Below, piece by piece: positions 26,548 to 36,005 of a DNA stretch of 64,000 nucleotides. A program made the translations under genes and the position numbers. Numbering within the stretch: position 1 is the stretch's first letter; every line of letters begins with the position of its first letter. The stretch is from Cognatundibacterium aquatile (GTDB taxonomy: Bacteria > Pseudomonadota > Gammaproteobacteria > Burkholderiales > Burkholderiaceae_D), in assembly GCF_014699135.1 (NCBI RefSeq), contig NZ_JACOFT010000004.1, positions 62,001 through 126,000 of the forward strand, in the 5' to 3' direction. The notes under the pieces are model-generated. The model had not been told where the DNA came from, searched no databases, and was given only the letters and a program-made list of their open reading frames with translations.

Positions 26548-27603
26548 ATGATGCAATCAGTTTCACCACCAACGCCGCGATTACTGGTAATCGCTCCGAA
26601 CTGGATAGGTGATGCAGTAATGGCGCAGCCATTGTTGCAACTACTCCGGCAGCAATATCCTCAGCATGCAATCGATGTGTTGGCACCGACATGGGTGGCA
26701 CCGGTTCTGCGGGCGATGACTGAGGTTGACACTATATTGGAAACGCCGTTTAAACATGGCGCATTGCAATTGCGTGAGCGATGGCGTTTTGCCCGCTTAC
26801 TGTGCAGGCGTGGCTATGATGCGGCCTATGTGTTACCAAATACCCTGAAATTTGCACTGCTGCCCTGGATGGCAGGAATAAAAAAGCGTGTCGGCTATAG
26901 AGGCGAAAGTCGTTACGGTCTGATCAATGTGATGCACTTTGACGATAAAGCGCATCCCCGACCTATGGTGACGTTTTATGCAGCACTGGCTTTTTCTCCG
27001 TCACCGCAGGCGACGTTGAACTTGCCAAGACCAACACTGACAGTCAGTGCTGCTCAACGCGCTGCGGCGTTGCAAAAGGCCGGTTTATCCGATGAAAAGC
27101 CTGTGATCTGCTTCGCTCCCGGTGCGGAATTTGGTTCCGCAAAACGATGGCCAGCCAGCCATTTTGCTACGCTGGCGAAATTAGTGCTTGCCAGTTATCC
27201 GGAAACCCAAGTCGTGTTATTGGGATCGCCTAAAGATGCATTGGTCTGCGATGAGATCGTGGCAGCTTGTCCACAAGTGCATCACCTGGCAGGTAAAACC
27301 TGTCTGGATGATGCGGTGGCGCTGATGTCAACGGCTATCGCGATGGTTGGCAACGATTCAGGACTTTTACATATTGCCTCGGCACTGAATCGCCCGGCTC
27401 TGGCCATTTACGGGCCGACCGATCCCGATCATGCGCCGCCATTTTCAGATATTGCGCATTCGTTTTCTCTGCGTCTCAAATGTGCCCCCTGCAAGCAGCG
27501 CGAATGTCCGTTGGGGCATCATGATTGCATGCAAAAATTAAGTCCTGATCTGGTCTGGCCGCATTTACAGTCGATTATGAAGGCGACCTCAGGTCGTGTT
27601 TAA
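26548..27603 (+). CDS. waaF: LPS heptosyltransferase II
   Basis: A 351-residue GT-B glycosyltransferase (family GT9) that adds the second L-glycero-D-manno-heptose to the LPS inner core in the cytoplasm. Signatures are LVIAPNWIGDAVMAQPL at the N-terminus, 'YVLPNTLKFALLPW', the sugar-nucleotide region 'CFAPGAEFGSAKRWP' and 'MVGNDSGLLHIASALNRP'. The C-terminal Cys-rich stretch (CAPCKQRECPLGHHDC) is typical of WaaF. Two adjacent ATGs exist (26548 and 26551). It follows msbA and precedes a Crp/Fnr regulator whose gene starts within or just after its stop. Confidence 0.95.
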   Translation: MMQSVSPPTPRLLVIAPNWIGDAVMAQPLLQLLRQQYPQHAIDVLAPTWVAPVLRAMTEVDTILETPFKHGALQLRERWRFARLLCRRGYDAAYVLPNTLKFALLPWMAGIKKRVGYRGESRYGLINVMHFDDKAHPRPMVTFYAALAFSPSPQATLNLPRPTLTVSAAQRAAALQKAGLSDEKPVICFAPGAEFGSAKRWPASHFATLAKLVLASYPETQVVLLGSPKDALVCDEIVAACPQVHHLAGKTCLDDAVALMSTAIAMVGNDSGLLHIASALNRPALAIYGPTDPDHAPPFSDIAHSFSLRLKCAPCKQRECPLGHHDCMQKLSPDLVWPHLQSIMKATSGRV

Positions 27604-27616
27604 GGACTCGGGCGAG

Positions 27617-28189
27617 ATGCAGCAAATCAGGGATTTACTCGAACGTGCCGCTGGCAAGCCTTTGCCGGATTGGGACGTGTTACGTTCGTCGTATCAGTTA
27701 CGCCAGTTCAGCAAAGGTGAAAATATCTTTGGCGCCGGAGAGTGGCAACCTTATGTCTATGTTGTCCGTTCCGGCATTGTGAAACTGACTTATCTCAGCG
27801 AAGGGGGCCAGGAGTGGATAAAGTCGTTTATCGGCGAGGCGGACTTTTTTGCCTGCCCGAACGTGTTGCTGGCTGGTTTGCGTACGGATTACTTTGCGAC
27901 TGCGGTTGAGCAATGCGAGATTGAGCAGGTCGATTATTCGGAAATCAATAAGCTGATCGCGCTGCATCCAGACTGGCAGCGGGCGGTACGTCAATTATTG
28001 GAATGGCATATCGTGCGTAAAGAGCAGCGCGAGCGTGAACTTTTGACGATGGCACCGGAAGAGCGTTATCAGTCGTTTTTAAAAAACTATCCTGCGATTG
28101 CATCCCGCATACAGTTGCGCGATGTCGCCCATTATCTGGGGGTGACGCCGGAAGCATTGAGCCGCATCCGTAAGCGTATCCAAACCTGA
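27617..28189 (+). CDS. Crp/Fnr-family transcription regulator
   Basis: A 190-residue regulator: a cyclic-nucleotide-binding-like beta barrel (about 10-125) and a C-terminal winged helix whose recognition helix region reads RDVAHYLGVTPEALSRIRKRI. It has only two cysteines and no CxxC-type N-terminal cluster, so it is not an oxygen-sensing [4Fe-4S] FNR, and the cAMP-contact residues of CRP are not evident. The effector is unknown. I start at the ATG at 27617, preceded by aagga, rather than the GTG at 27596 inside waaF. It may be co-transcribed with waaF. Whether it reads the FNR-type box at 31282-31295 is open. Confidence 0.85.
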   Translation: MQQIRDLLERAAGKPLPDWDVLRSSYQLRQFSKGENIFGAGEWQPYVYVVRSGIVKLTYLSEGGQEWIKSFIGEADFFACPNVLLAGLRTDYFATAVEQCEIEQVDYSEINKLIALHPDWQRAVRQLLEWHIVRKEQRERELLTMAPEERYQSFLKNYPAIASRIQLRDVAHYLGVTPEALSRIRKRIQT

Positions 28190-28293
28190 TCGGATGTCGC
28201 CGCATGTACGGGATTGCCGGTAACAGCATTTATGTGGCACTGATTTCCCGCACTGCCGTGGTTGTTTGAATTAAATTTAAGAGGAAGGGCATT

Positions 28294-29253
28294 ATGGCCG
28301 GAGGAAGTCTACTCGCACTGTTTGATGATATTGCGACGGTGCTGGATGATGTGGCAGCGATGACCAAAATCGCCGCAAAAAAGACTACCGGTGTACTGGG
28401 AGACGATCTTGCCCTGAATGCTGAGCAGGTCGCAGGGGTACGCGCGAATCGTGAATTGCCGGTGGTCTGGGCGGTCGCGCTTGGTTCGATGAAAAATAAA
28501 GTGATACTGGTGCCGCTGGCGCTATTGCTTAATGCGCTCGCCCCTTGGGCGGTGACACCTTTGTTAATGCTGGGTGGCGCGTATTTATGTTTTGAGGGAT
28601 TTGAAAAGCTGGCGCATAAGTATCTGCACAGCGTAGAAGAAGTCAGCAGCGAGCACGAGCAGTTACTGGCGGCCGTCGCCCATGATGACGCAAGCATCAT
28701 GGCGTTTGAAAAAGAAAAAATCAAAGGTGCTGTGCGCACGGATTTTGTTCTGAGTGCCGAAATCATCATCATTACTCTGGGAACCGTAGCGTCTGCTCCG
28801 TTTTCCTCGCAAGTGACCGTATTAGCCATGATTGCAGTGATCATGACGATTGGTGTTTATGGTCTGGTGGCCGCGATAGTGAAACTGGACGATGTTGGTT
28901 TATATCTGAAGCGCAGAAATGCAACTGGCATTGTGCGGAGTTTGCTGCAAGTGACTGGTAATGGCTTGCTGGCATTTGCGCCACGGCTGATGAAATCTCT
29001 GACGGTGATCGGTACTATCGCCATGTTCATGGTTGGTGGCGGCATACTCACGCATGGCATTCACGCGATGCATGATCTGATACAGAATATCGCGCAAGGC
29101 GGAGCCGATCTGCCGCTGGTGGGCGGTGTGATCGCAGCGGTAGCCCCTTCGGTACTCGATATGCTGTTTGGTATTGTTGCCGGTGCGCTCGTTTTGGTGG
29201 TTGTGAATGTAGCGGAAAAGCTCAGACATCTATTCAGACGTAATGCCGCATAA
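28294..29253 (+). CDS. DUF808 (YedI-like) inner-membrane protein
   Basis: A 319-residue membrane protein of the DUF808/YedI family. The N-terminal signature is MAGGSLLALFDDIATVLDD followed by 'VLGDDLALNAEQVAG'. Hydrophobic segments lie at about 65-105, 155-190, 230-260 and 275-305. An aggaaggg ribosome binding site precedes the ATG. The function of the family is not known. A strong bidirectional terminator follows, so the gene is a single unit. Confidence 0.92.
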   Translation: MAGGSLLALFDDIATVLDDVAAMTKIAAKKTTGVLGDDLALNAEQVAGVRANRELPVVWAVALGSMKNKVILVPLALLLNALAPWAVTPLLMLGGAYLCFEGFEKLAHKYLHSVEEVSSEHEQLLAAVAHDDASIMAFEKEKIKGAVRTDFVLSAEIIIITLGTVASAPFSSQVTVLAMIAVIMTIGVYGLVAAIVKLDDVGLYLKRRNATGIVRSLLQVTGNGLLAFAPRLMKSLTVIGTIAMFMVGGGILTHGIHAMHDLIQNIAQGGADLPLVGGVIAAVAPSVLDMLFGIVAGALVLVVVNVAEKLRHLFRRNAA

Positions 29254-29293
29254 GCAATGACGGCTGTACACGAATAATTGTGGGCGTTGATCG

Positions 29294-29328
29294 AAAAAAG
29301 AGGCAGGTTTTACCTGCCTCTTTTTTTT
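29294..29328. terminator. Bidirectional rho-independent terminator
   Basis: A 15-bp stem (29294-29308 with 29312-29326) closes a three-base loop. The GC core gaggcaggt/acctgcctc is flanked by A and T runs on both sides. It serves the DUF808 gene on the plus strand and phaC, whose stop is at 29362, on the minus strand. Confidence 0.93.
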
Positions 29329-29361
29329 ATCGGGAGTTATTTGACGGCGACTCCGTCGTTT

Positions 29362-31227
29362 TCAGGTTTCAAAAATATATTGTCCCGGTGCCGCTCCCAG
29401 ATCCGCATCGTTGCGCGGCTGCAGGGCTTTGATTTGCGTTGCCGATGAATGTCTGGCCAGCCATTGCTGCCAGTAAGTCCACCACGATCCTTGTTCTGTT
29501 TTAGCTTCCTTCAGCCAGACATCAGGATCTTCATAGCTGGCGCCATGTCCCTTGCTTGGCATAAACTGATAGCTGCGATGGGCATGACCCGGCTCTGAAA
29601 CAATGCCCGCATTATGACCGCCCGAGGCAAGTACAAAGTCGATGCTGGTATCGGTCAGTACATGAATTTTGTAAACAGAGCGCCAAGGTGAAACATGGTC
29701 TTTCACGGTTCCCACGACAAACATCGGTATTTGTATGTCTTTCAGTGCGACAGCGTGTTGGTGCACTTCGTAATGCCCCTTTGCCAGATCATTATGCAGG
29801 AACAGGTGTTTTAAGTATTCGCTGTGCATACGATAGGGCATACGGGTTGTATCAGCATTCCATGACATCAGATCATTCGGCTTATTGCGCAGCCCTAACT
29901 GATAGTCGCGCATGATTTTTGACCAGATCAGATCGCGGGAATTCAGTAACTGGAACGAACCAGCCATTTGTTTGCCATCGAGATAGCCTTGTTTCCACAT
30001 CAGGGCGTCCAGCATGGCTAACTGGCTTTCATCGATAAATAATCCGAGTTCGCCTGGTTCACTGAAATCGGTCTGTGCCGCGAGCAAAGTAATGCTGCTG
30101 ACCATGCTGGCGAATGGTTTTTCGCCATGAATTTTTTGCCCGGCCATCGCGGCAGCACCGATGGCGAGCAAGGTGCCACCGAGACAGTAACCGACCGCGT
30201 GCAACGGCTTTTTGCAAATGCTGTGAACTTCTTTTAATGCCGCAAATAAACCGCTGTCGAGATAATCATCCATACCGAGATCGCGATCGTCACGACCGGG
30301 GTTACGCCAGGAAATCATGAAGACGGTATGACCCTGCTCAACCAGAAAGCGCACCATGGAATTATGTGGTGACAGATCCAGAATGTAATATTTCATGATC
30401 CAGGAGGGAACAATGAAAATGGGTTCTGCATAAACCTTTGGCGTTTGCGGAGAATACTGAATCAGTTCAATCAGGTGGTTGCGGAACACGACTTTGCCCG
30501 GTGTGACGGCGACGTCCCGTCCCGGTTTGAATGGAGCTTGCTCCTCATCGTTTTCTTTATCTTCATTGGTCGGCAGACTGACGCCAACGTCTTCCAACCA
30601 GTGCGTGAACCCGGACAGGATATTTTTACCACCGCTCTGCTGCGTTGCTTCCAGAACTTCCGGATTAATCCAGGGAATATTCGACGGTGAGCTCATATCC
30701 AATAGCTGTCTGGCCATGAAGTTGACGACGTCTTCATGATGCGCCGTGACGCCACGTATACCGGTCGTCGCGGTATTCCAAAAATCCTGTGTTTGCAGAA
30801 ACGCTTTCGACATTGCGTTAAATGGCCACTGCGTCCAGCCGGTATGGGAAAAGCGTGTGTCCGATGTACTGGCAGGGACGCTGTACTTTATCGCCTCGGC
30901 CGTGCTAGTTGCCGGTGTCGCTGCGTTAGGACTGAGCGTTGCTGCACGCATAAATGCGGGCCATTCGGCTGCTTGCTTTTGCAGCAGTCCGACCAGTTCC
31001 ATTTGCTTGCCTGGCGTGGTCGCCAGATGCATAGCCCAGTCAGCCCACGCCAGATTGACACTGGCAGGCGAAATCCCGCCTGTCAGTTTCGCGATGTGAT
31101 TTTGCAGCGCCATATCCATAGGATTGACGGGGGCTTCTTCTCCGGTCAGATAACAAATCTGGTCGTGATGTTCCTTATTTGCGGGCAGGGATGTTATCGT
31201 ATCCTGAAGGGGCTTATTTGTACTCAT
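29362..31227 (-). CDS. phaC: Class I poly(3-hydroxyalkanoate) synthase
   Basis: A 621-residue PHA synthase that polymerises (R)-3-hydroxyacyl-CoA at the surface of storage granules. The lipase-like box VGYCLGGT holds the catalytic Cys348. The Asp is in GTVKDHVSPW, and the His is in SGGHNAGIVSEPG. The N-terminal PhaC domain (about 95-280) includes 'FHPGRDVAVTPGKVVF'-like FKPGRDVAVT. At 621 residues it is slightly longer than the best-known class I enzyme. No phaA, phaB or phasin gene is beside it. It is divergent from an exporter, FabI, MaoC-Pta and AckA cluster; an FNR-type box sits in the shared 106-base gap. An aaggaaag ribosome binding site supports the start. Confidence 0.95.
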   Translation of the reverse strand: MSTNKPLQDTITSLPANKEHHDQICYLTGEEAPVNPMDMALQNHIAKLTGGISPASVNLAWADWAMHLATTPGKQMELVGLLQKQAAEWPAFMRAATLSPNAATPATSTAEAIKYSVPASTSDTRFSHTGWTQWPFNAMSKAFLQTQDFWNTATTGIRGVTAHHEDVVNFMARQLLDMSSPSNIPWINPEVLEATQQSGGKNILSGFTHWLEDVGVSLPTNEDKENDEEQAPFKPGRDVAVTPGKVVFRNHLIELIQYSPQTPKVYAEPIFIVPSWIMKYYILDLSPHNSMVRFLVEQGHTVFMISWRNPGRDDRDLGMDDYLDSGLFAALKEVHSICKKPLHAVGYCLGGTLLAIGAAAMAGQKIHGEKPFASMVSSITLLAAQTDFSEPGELGLFIDESQLAMLDALMWKQGYLDGKQMAGSFQLLNSRDLIWSKIMRDYQLGLRNKPNDLMSWNADTTRMPYRMHSEYLKHLFLHNDLAKGHYEVHQHAVALKDIQIPMFVVGTVKDHVSPWRSVYKIHVLTDTSIDFVLASGGHNAGIVSEPGHAHRSYQFMPSKGHGASYEDPDVWLKEAKTEQGSWWTYWQQWLARHSSATQIKALQPRNDADLGAAPGQYIFET

Positions 31228-31253
31228 CTGACTTTCCTTTAGCGGTAGTTCCG

Positions 31254-31295
31254 ATTGTCACAAACTTCAAAAGGGGGTGAATTGATGCGAATCAA
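31254..31295 (-). promoter_or_regulatory. Putative FNR-type site and phaC promoter
   Basis: TTGAT-GCGA-ATCAA at 31282-31295 is a perfect match to the FNR/ANR consensus. On the minus strand a -10-like gacaat lies at 31259-31254. This would put the phaC transcript start near 31247, so the box is centred at about -41.5, the class II activator position. Toward the exporter genes the box is centred roughly 37-41 bases before a possible start near 31325-31330. Low-oxygen activation of one or both units is inferred. Confidence 0.65.
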
Positions 31296-31333
31296 TTCGA
31301 TTGTGCAACATTATCAATACACTGCGATGACTA

Positions 31334-32746
31334 ATGTCTGGTGCTAATATGAAAAACTTTGTTTTCAATCTTCATCGACTGCCATTATGCACTTGCCCGC
31401 TAAAACAAGGCGGCGTGAAAAAAAACAGTCACCCTCGAAAAATCCTATGGTTACCCGTCAGTTTGTTTTGCCTGCATTTGTTGACTCTGAGTGGCACGGC
31501 ATATGCCGCAGAATCGCTGGAGCAGGCATGGGATATCGCTCTCAAGCGTGATCATGTGCTGGCCTCTGCGCAATACAAAGAGCAGGCAGCGCAACATCAG
31601 CTCAGCTCCGCGCAGGCGAATTACTTGCCTAAGCTCGCTGTCGAAGCTGGTTATTTAAGAACAGAATCGGAGCCTGCGGCCAAGATTAATATTCCTGCTT
31701 TGCCGATGCTGAAAGGCGCCAGTCTGCCATTTGCACAGGATTCTGCCTATTTTGGCGGCGTGACGGTGTCCGCACCGCTGTACACCAGCGGGAAAATTTC
31801 ATCCGGGGTGGCTGCTGCACGGGCGCAGGCCGATGCCAGCGAAGCACGCACCAAGCTGACCCGTAGCGAGTTAAAACTGGCGATAGCGCAGTCGTATATT
31901 GCCGTGCTGCGGGCGGAACACGCGAACGAGGTTGCGAAAAGCCATATCAGCGCGGTGAGTAAGCATGTCAGCGACGTGCAGGAATTGTTCCTGCAAGGTT
32001 ACGTGGCTAAACATGATTTACTGGCTTCTCAGGTTGCCCTTGCAAATGCGCAGCAACTCGGCTTGCAGGCAGCGAATGCGCTGGAACTGTCGCGTGCCGC
32101 GTACAACCGCTGGATGGGGCGCCCATACGATCAGACGGTGGAGTTGGTCGATATTGGTCTGGCAGGTCAGACACCGGCTGAAAGTGATCTGAATACCTTA
32201 TTACAGACCGCCAATACCCAGCGTAAAGAATTGCAGGAACTGACGATGCAAAGTTCGGCATTGCAAAATCAGGCTGCCAGTGTACGTGCCGGGCATTTGC
32301 CGCAAATCGGCGTCAGTGCAGGCTATAGCAAACTGGAAAATCGCTATCTGGCCGAAGATAAAGCGTGGTGGGTTGGCGTTGTGATGAAATGGGAGTTGTT
32401 TGACGGCGGGCTGATCCGGAATCAGGCATCACAACTTGCAGTCAATGCACAGGCTGTGCGCGAAGCTGAACTTGATGTCCGGGAAAAGATCGCCTTGCAG
32501 GTGCGCCAGTCCTGGTTGTCTCAACAAGAGGCGAACGCCCGCATGCAACTGGTTTCTAAGGCAGTCGAACAGGCCGATGAAACCTTACTGCTGGCGCGTG
32601 AACGTTATCGCTCAGGCCTTGCGCCGAACAGCGATGTGCTGGATGCAGAAACCCGTCGTTTGCAGGCTTACTCGAACCGGGATAATGCCTTGTACGACAG
32701 AGCCTTTGCGCGTCTGCAATTACAACATGCTGCCGGACAGCTTTGA
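31334..32746 (+). CDS. TolC-family outer-membrane efflux protein
   Basis: Up to 470 residues. A signal peptide is seen only at residues about 28-58 (VKKN..., leucine-rich core, TAYAAES). The true start may therefore be the GTG at 31415 (443 aa), which has an aagg sequence in front; 31349 is another choice. The mature protein shows two internally repeated outer-membrane-efflux halves with long coiled-coil helices (AQADASEARTKLTRSELKLA, ERYRSGLAPNSDVLDAET). It forms the trimeric outer-membrane channel for the export system encoded next to it: HlyD adaptor, double ATPase and two permeases. It is the first gene after the FNR-type site. Confidence 0.88.
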   Translation: MSGANMKNFVFNLHRLPLCTCPLKQGGVKKNSHPRKILWLPVSLFCLHLLTLSGTAYAAESLEQAWDIALKRDHVLASAQYKEQAAQHQLSSAQANYLPKLAVEAGYLRTESEPAAKINIPALPMLKGASLPFAQDSAYFGGVTVSAPLYTSGKISSGVAAARAQADASEARTKLTRSELKLAIAQSYIAVLRAEHANEVAKSHISAVSKHVSDVQELFLQGYVAKHDLLASQVALANAQQLGLQAANALELSRAAYNRWMGRPYDQTVELVDIGLAGQTPAESDLNTLLQTANTQRKELQELTMQSSALQNQAASVRAGHLPQIGVSAGYSKLENRYLAEDKAWWVGVVMKWELFDGGLIRNQASQLAVNAQAVREAELDVREKIALQVRQSWLSQQEANARMQLVSKAVEQADETLLLARERYRSGLAPNSDVLDAETRRLQAYSNRDNALYDRAFARLQLQHAAGQL

Positions 32747-32865
32747 TATGACTACACATCAGTCACCGTTCACTCAGCACCTGATCGCGAGCAGTCGCCG
32801 TGCACATCAAGCGTACGCTGGCTTGTTTCTGCCTTGCGTCCCCCTTTATCAATGTGAGAATACAG

Positions 32866-33978
32866 ATGGAAAAAAATCGTAAGTTTATCGGCCCTGCATT
32901 GTTGGGCGTTGCCGCCATCGTGATTGGCGTTGGATTTTTTTATTATCTTGCCAGCAGCCGGAAACTACCTGAAGGGCTGATCGCTGCCAGCGGCCGCATT
33001 GAAGGTGATCGTATCGTCGCTGCCGCAAAATATCCGGGCCGCATCAATAAAATATTCGCCAGAGAAGGTGACACCGTGGCGGCTGGTACGGTTGTCGCGC
33101 AACTGGAAGACACCAGTTTTCAGGCGAAAGCTGAGCAGGCCAGGCAGGCACTGAATGCGACCGATGCGCAATTGAAAGCAGCACAAGCGAATTTAGATAT
33201 TGCACAACGGGAAGTGCCGATGGGCGTCAGTGTTGCTGATGCTGGCGTCAGTCAGGCACAGGCGACGCTCGCTAAGGCCAGCGCGGTTGAACAGCAGGCG
33301 CGGCGCGATGCACAAAGACACAAAGAATTGTTTGAGCGTGGTGTCATCGAACGTCACCGGTATGAGCAGGCTGATCTCGCATGGCAGGTTGCGCAATCGG
33401 ATGTGAAAGCCTCACAGGAAGCAGTGAAACGCGCGCAGCAAGGCTTATCTCAGGCAGGGCTGGGAACAGATAAGGTCAAAGCCAGACAACAGGAAGTTGA
33501 AGCCTTACGGGCGCAACGCGACAGAGCGGCCGCTGCAGTGGCGGAAGCCGATTCTGTGCTTGGCGATCTGGTGATCAAGTCGCCTGCAAGCGGCATCGTA
33601 TTGACGCGTTTGCGGGAACCGGGCGAAGTGGTTTTACCTGGTGGCGCAGTCGTTGAAATGGTGAATCTGGATCAGTTGCATTTAAAAGTCTATGTGCCAG
33701 AATCAAAAATCGGCCAGTTGCGTCTGGGCTTACCAGTGCGTATCTACACGGATGCACAACCGGATCAGTTTTATGAAGCGACCGTCAGTTATATTTCCTC
33801 ACGTGCTGAATTCACCCCGAAAGAAGTGCAGACCACGGATGAGCGCGTGAAACTGGTGTATGCCGTCAAACTGGCGATTGCAAAAAATCCTGACCATAAG
33901 CTGATGCCGGGAATTCCAGCCGATGCTGTTATACGCTGGAAAGAGAATATCACCTGGCAAAAGCCACGCTGGAAATGA
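32866..33978 (+). CDS. HlyD-family periplasmic adaptor
   Basis: A 370-residue membrane fusion protein. It has one N-terminal membrane anchor (about 7-30), a biotinyl-lipoyl-like half (IEGDRIVAAAKYPGRI), a long coiled-coil hairpin rich in Ala, Gln and Glu (about 75-215), a second lipoyl half and a beta-barrel end. It should bridge the inner-membrane permeases and the TolC-like channel, like E. coli YbhG. I start at the ATG at 32866 because the anchor follows at once; the longer GTG frame from 32800 adds 22 residues without a ribosome binding site. Its stop overlaps the next gene by four bases. Confidence 0.9.
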   Translation: MEKNRKFIGPALLGVAAIVIGVGFFYYLASSRKLPEGLIAASGRIEGDRIVAAAKYPGRINKIFAREGDTVAAGTVVAQLEDTSFQAKAEQARQALNATDAQLKAAQANLDIAQREVPMGVSVADAGVSQAQATLAKASAVEQQARRDAQRHKELFERGVIERHRYEQADLAWQVAQSDVKASQEAVKRAQQGLSQAGLGTDKVKARQQEVEALRAQRDRAAAAVAEADSVLGDLVIKSPASGIVLTRLREPGEVVLPGGAVVEMVNLDQLHLKVYVPESKIGQLRLGLPVRIYTDAQPDQFYEATVSYISSRAEFTPKEVQTTDERVKLVYAVKLAIAKNPDHKLMPGIPADAVIRWKENITWQKPRWK

Positions 33979-36005
33979 ACTTGTCTGCGGCAATGAAACC
34001 TGATCAACAGTCAGACGCGGATAGCGTTGCTGCACCGTCTGCATCGTCCGCACCGGTGGTGGATGCGCGCGAGCTGACTAAACGGTATGGCGATACCGTT
34101 GCCATGGATGGCATCAGTCTGCAGGTACAGGCAGGCGAAATTTACGGTCTGATAGGGCCGGATGGTGCGGGTAAAAGCAGTTTACTCAAAGCCGTTGCCG
34201 GTGTGCTTGCCCATGACGGTGGTGACTTACGGGTATTCGGCTGCCTGATTAATTCTGAAAAATCCAGCGAGCAGATCAAAGACCGCATTGGTCTGATGCC
34301 GCAAGGGCTGGGACAGAATTTATATGGCGATTTATCGGTAGAAGAAAATATCGATTACTTTGGCGGCTTGCGTCTGCTGAGCCGTGAAGAACTGCGTACG
34401 CGCAAGGAAGCATTGTTACGCAGCACCCGGCTTGAGCGTTTCCGTGACCGCCCGATGAAGAATCTTTCCGGCGGCATGAAACAAAAGCTGGGTCTGGTTT
34501 GTACCCTGATACATGAGCCTAAACTGGTCATTCTGGATGAGCCGACGACGGGGGTTGATCCAGTATCCCGACGTGAATTCTGGAGCATACTCTCGCGCTT
34601 GCTGAAGGAAAAGGGAATCACCGCGCTGGTATCAACGGCATACATGGATGAGGCCAGCCGTTTTCATCGCGTTTCTTTGATGCATGCCGGAAAAATTCTG
34701 GCATCAGGAGAACCGGAAAAGATCAGGATGCTTGCGCAAGGCGCTATTGTCAGCAGTGTCTGCGCTGATGCCTCGCAACAGGTGGCGGCGGTACATCGTC
34801 TGACGCAGACGTTCCCACAGTTGGAAGTGCTCGGGCAAGACATGCGAATTTTTGTCGATCAGCCAGATCCTGCGTCAGCAAAAGCTGAAGTGGCGTCTTG
34901 CCTGCAAGGCATACCGCAGCAGCGGACCGAGGTGCTGGAACCTGAGTTGGAAGACGTATTCATCGCCTTACTGAGAAAAAAAGATCTGGCCGGGAAAGAC
35001 GAAAAAAACAGCGCAGCACAACCTGCCGCGCAACGACATCCAGACAATGGCCTGGCAATTGAAGCAGTGAATCTGAGTCGGACTTTTGGTGAATTTAAAG
35101 CCGTTGACCAGGTCAGTTTTCAGGTGCCGCAAGGCGAGATATTTGGTTTGTTGGGCGCGAATGGTGCCGGAAAAAGCACCGTCATCAAAATGCTGACGGG
35201 AATACTGAGTCAGACCGATGGCAAAGGGCGGGTTGCCGGTGCAGACATGCGCACGGCAGGACGCCAGATACGTGAGCGCATTGGCTATATGTCGCAGGCA
35301 TTCTCGCTGTATCTGGATTTATCGGTGCTGGAAAACATTCGCTTATATGCCGGTATTTATGGCCTGACCCGGCAACAAACAGCAGCGCGCATGGATTGGA
35401 TACTTGACATGGCAGGTTTGCGCCCGTTTGGTAAAGCACTGGCCGCCAGTTTGCCCATGGGCTTGCGGCAACGGCTGGCGCTGGGATGCGCGCTGATACA
35501 CCGGCCACAAGTATTGTTTCTGGATGAACCAACCTCGGGCGTTGATCCTATGGGACGACGCGCATTCTGGGATGTGCTGTTCCGCCTCTCGCGGGAAGAG
35601 AATGTGACGATACTGGTGACGACGCATTACATGTCGGAAGCCGAACATTGTGATCACCTGGCGTTGATGTATGCCGGGCGTATCGTCGCCGATGCTTCCC
35701 CCGATCAGTTAAAAGCCGATGTAGAAAAAGAGGCTGGCAAACTCTATGAAATTCAGACCGGCGATGCGCAGGCGGCTTTGGATCGTTTGCAGGCCGCAGG
35801 TTATTCAAGTGCGGCGTTGTTTGGTTCGCGAGTCCATGTGCTGATGCCTGACGATGAACAGGCGTTGCGTCAGATGGCGGATGTGATTGCGGATACAGGA
35901 GTGCTGAAAGTGTCACCGAAACGTCTGGCGATGGAAGATGTGTTCGTGCATATCGTGACTCGCCTTGAAGCGGAAGATGCGAAAGCCAGAGGAGAAAAAA
36001 TATGA
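33975..36005 (+). CDS. Double ATP-binding subunit of ABC exporter
   Basis: A 676-residue protein with two complete ABC ATPase domains in one chain, like YbhF or the ATPase part of RbbA. Domain 1 has Walker A GPDGAGKSSLLK near residue 60, signature LSGGMKQKLGL and Walker B LVILDEPTTGVD. Domain 2 has Walker A GANGAGKSTVIK near residue 395 and Walker B VLFLDEPTSGVD, but its signature is altered to SLPMGLRQRLALG, so LSGG is degenerate there. Start and stop each overlap the neighbouring genes by four bases, so the four exporter genes are translationally coupled. The substrate is unknown. Confidence 0.92.
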   Translation: MNLSAAMKPDQQSDADSVAAPSASSAPVVDARELTKRYGDTVAMDGISLQVQAGEIYGLIGPDGAGKSSLLKAVAGVLAHDGGDLRVFGCLINSEKSSEQIKDRIGLMPQGLGQNLYGDLSVEENIDYFGGLRLLSREELRTRKEALLRSTRLERFRDRPMKNLSGGMKQKLGLVCTLIHEPKLVILDEPTTGVDPVSRREFWSILSRLLKEKGITALVSTAYMDEASRFHRVSLMHAGKILASGEPEKIRMLAQGAIVSSVCADASQQVAAVHRLTQTFPQLEVLGQDMRIFVDQPDPASAKAEVASCLQGIPQQRTEVLEPELEDVFIALLRKKDLAGKDEKNSAAQPAAQRHPDNGLAIEAVNLSRTFGEFKAVDQVSFQVPQGEIFGLLGANGAGKSTVIKMLTGILSQTDGKGRVAGADMRTAGRQIRERIGYMSQAFSLYLDLSVLENIRLYAGIYGLTRQQTAARMDWILDMAGLRPFGKALAASLPMGLRQRLALGCALIHRPQVLFLDEPTSGVDPMGRRAFWDVLFRLSREENVTILVTTHYMSEAEHCDHLALMYAGRIVADASPDQLKADVEKEAGKLYEIQTGDAQAALDRLQAAGYSSAALFGSRVHVLMPDDEQALRQMADVIADTGVLKVSPKRLAMEDVFVHIVTRLEAEDAKARGEKI

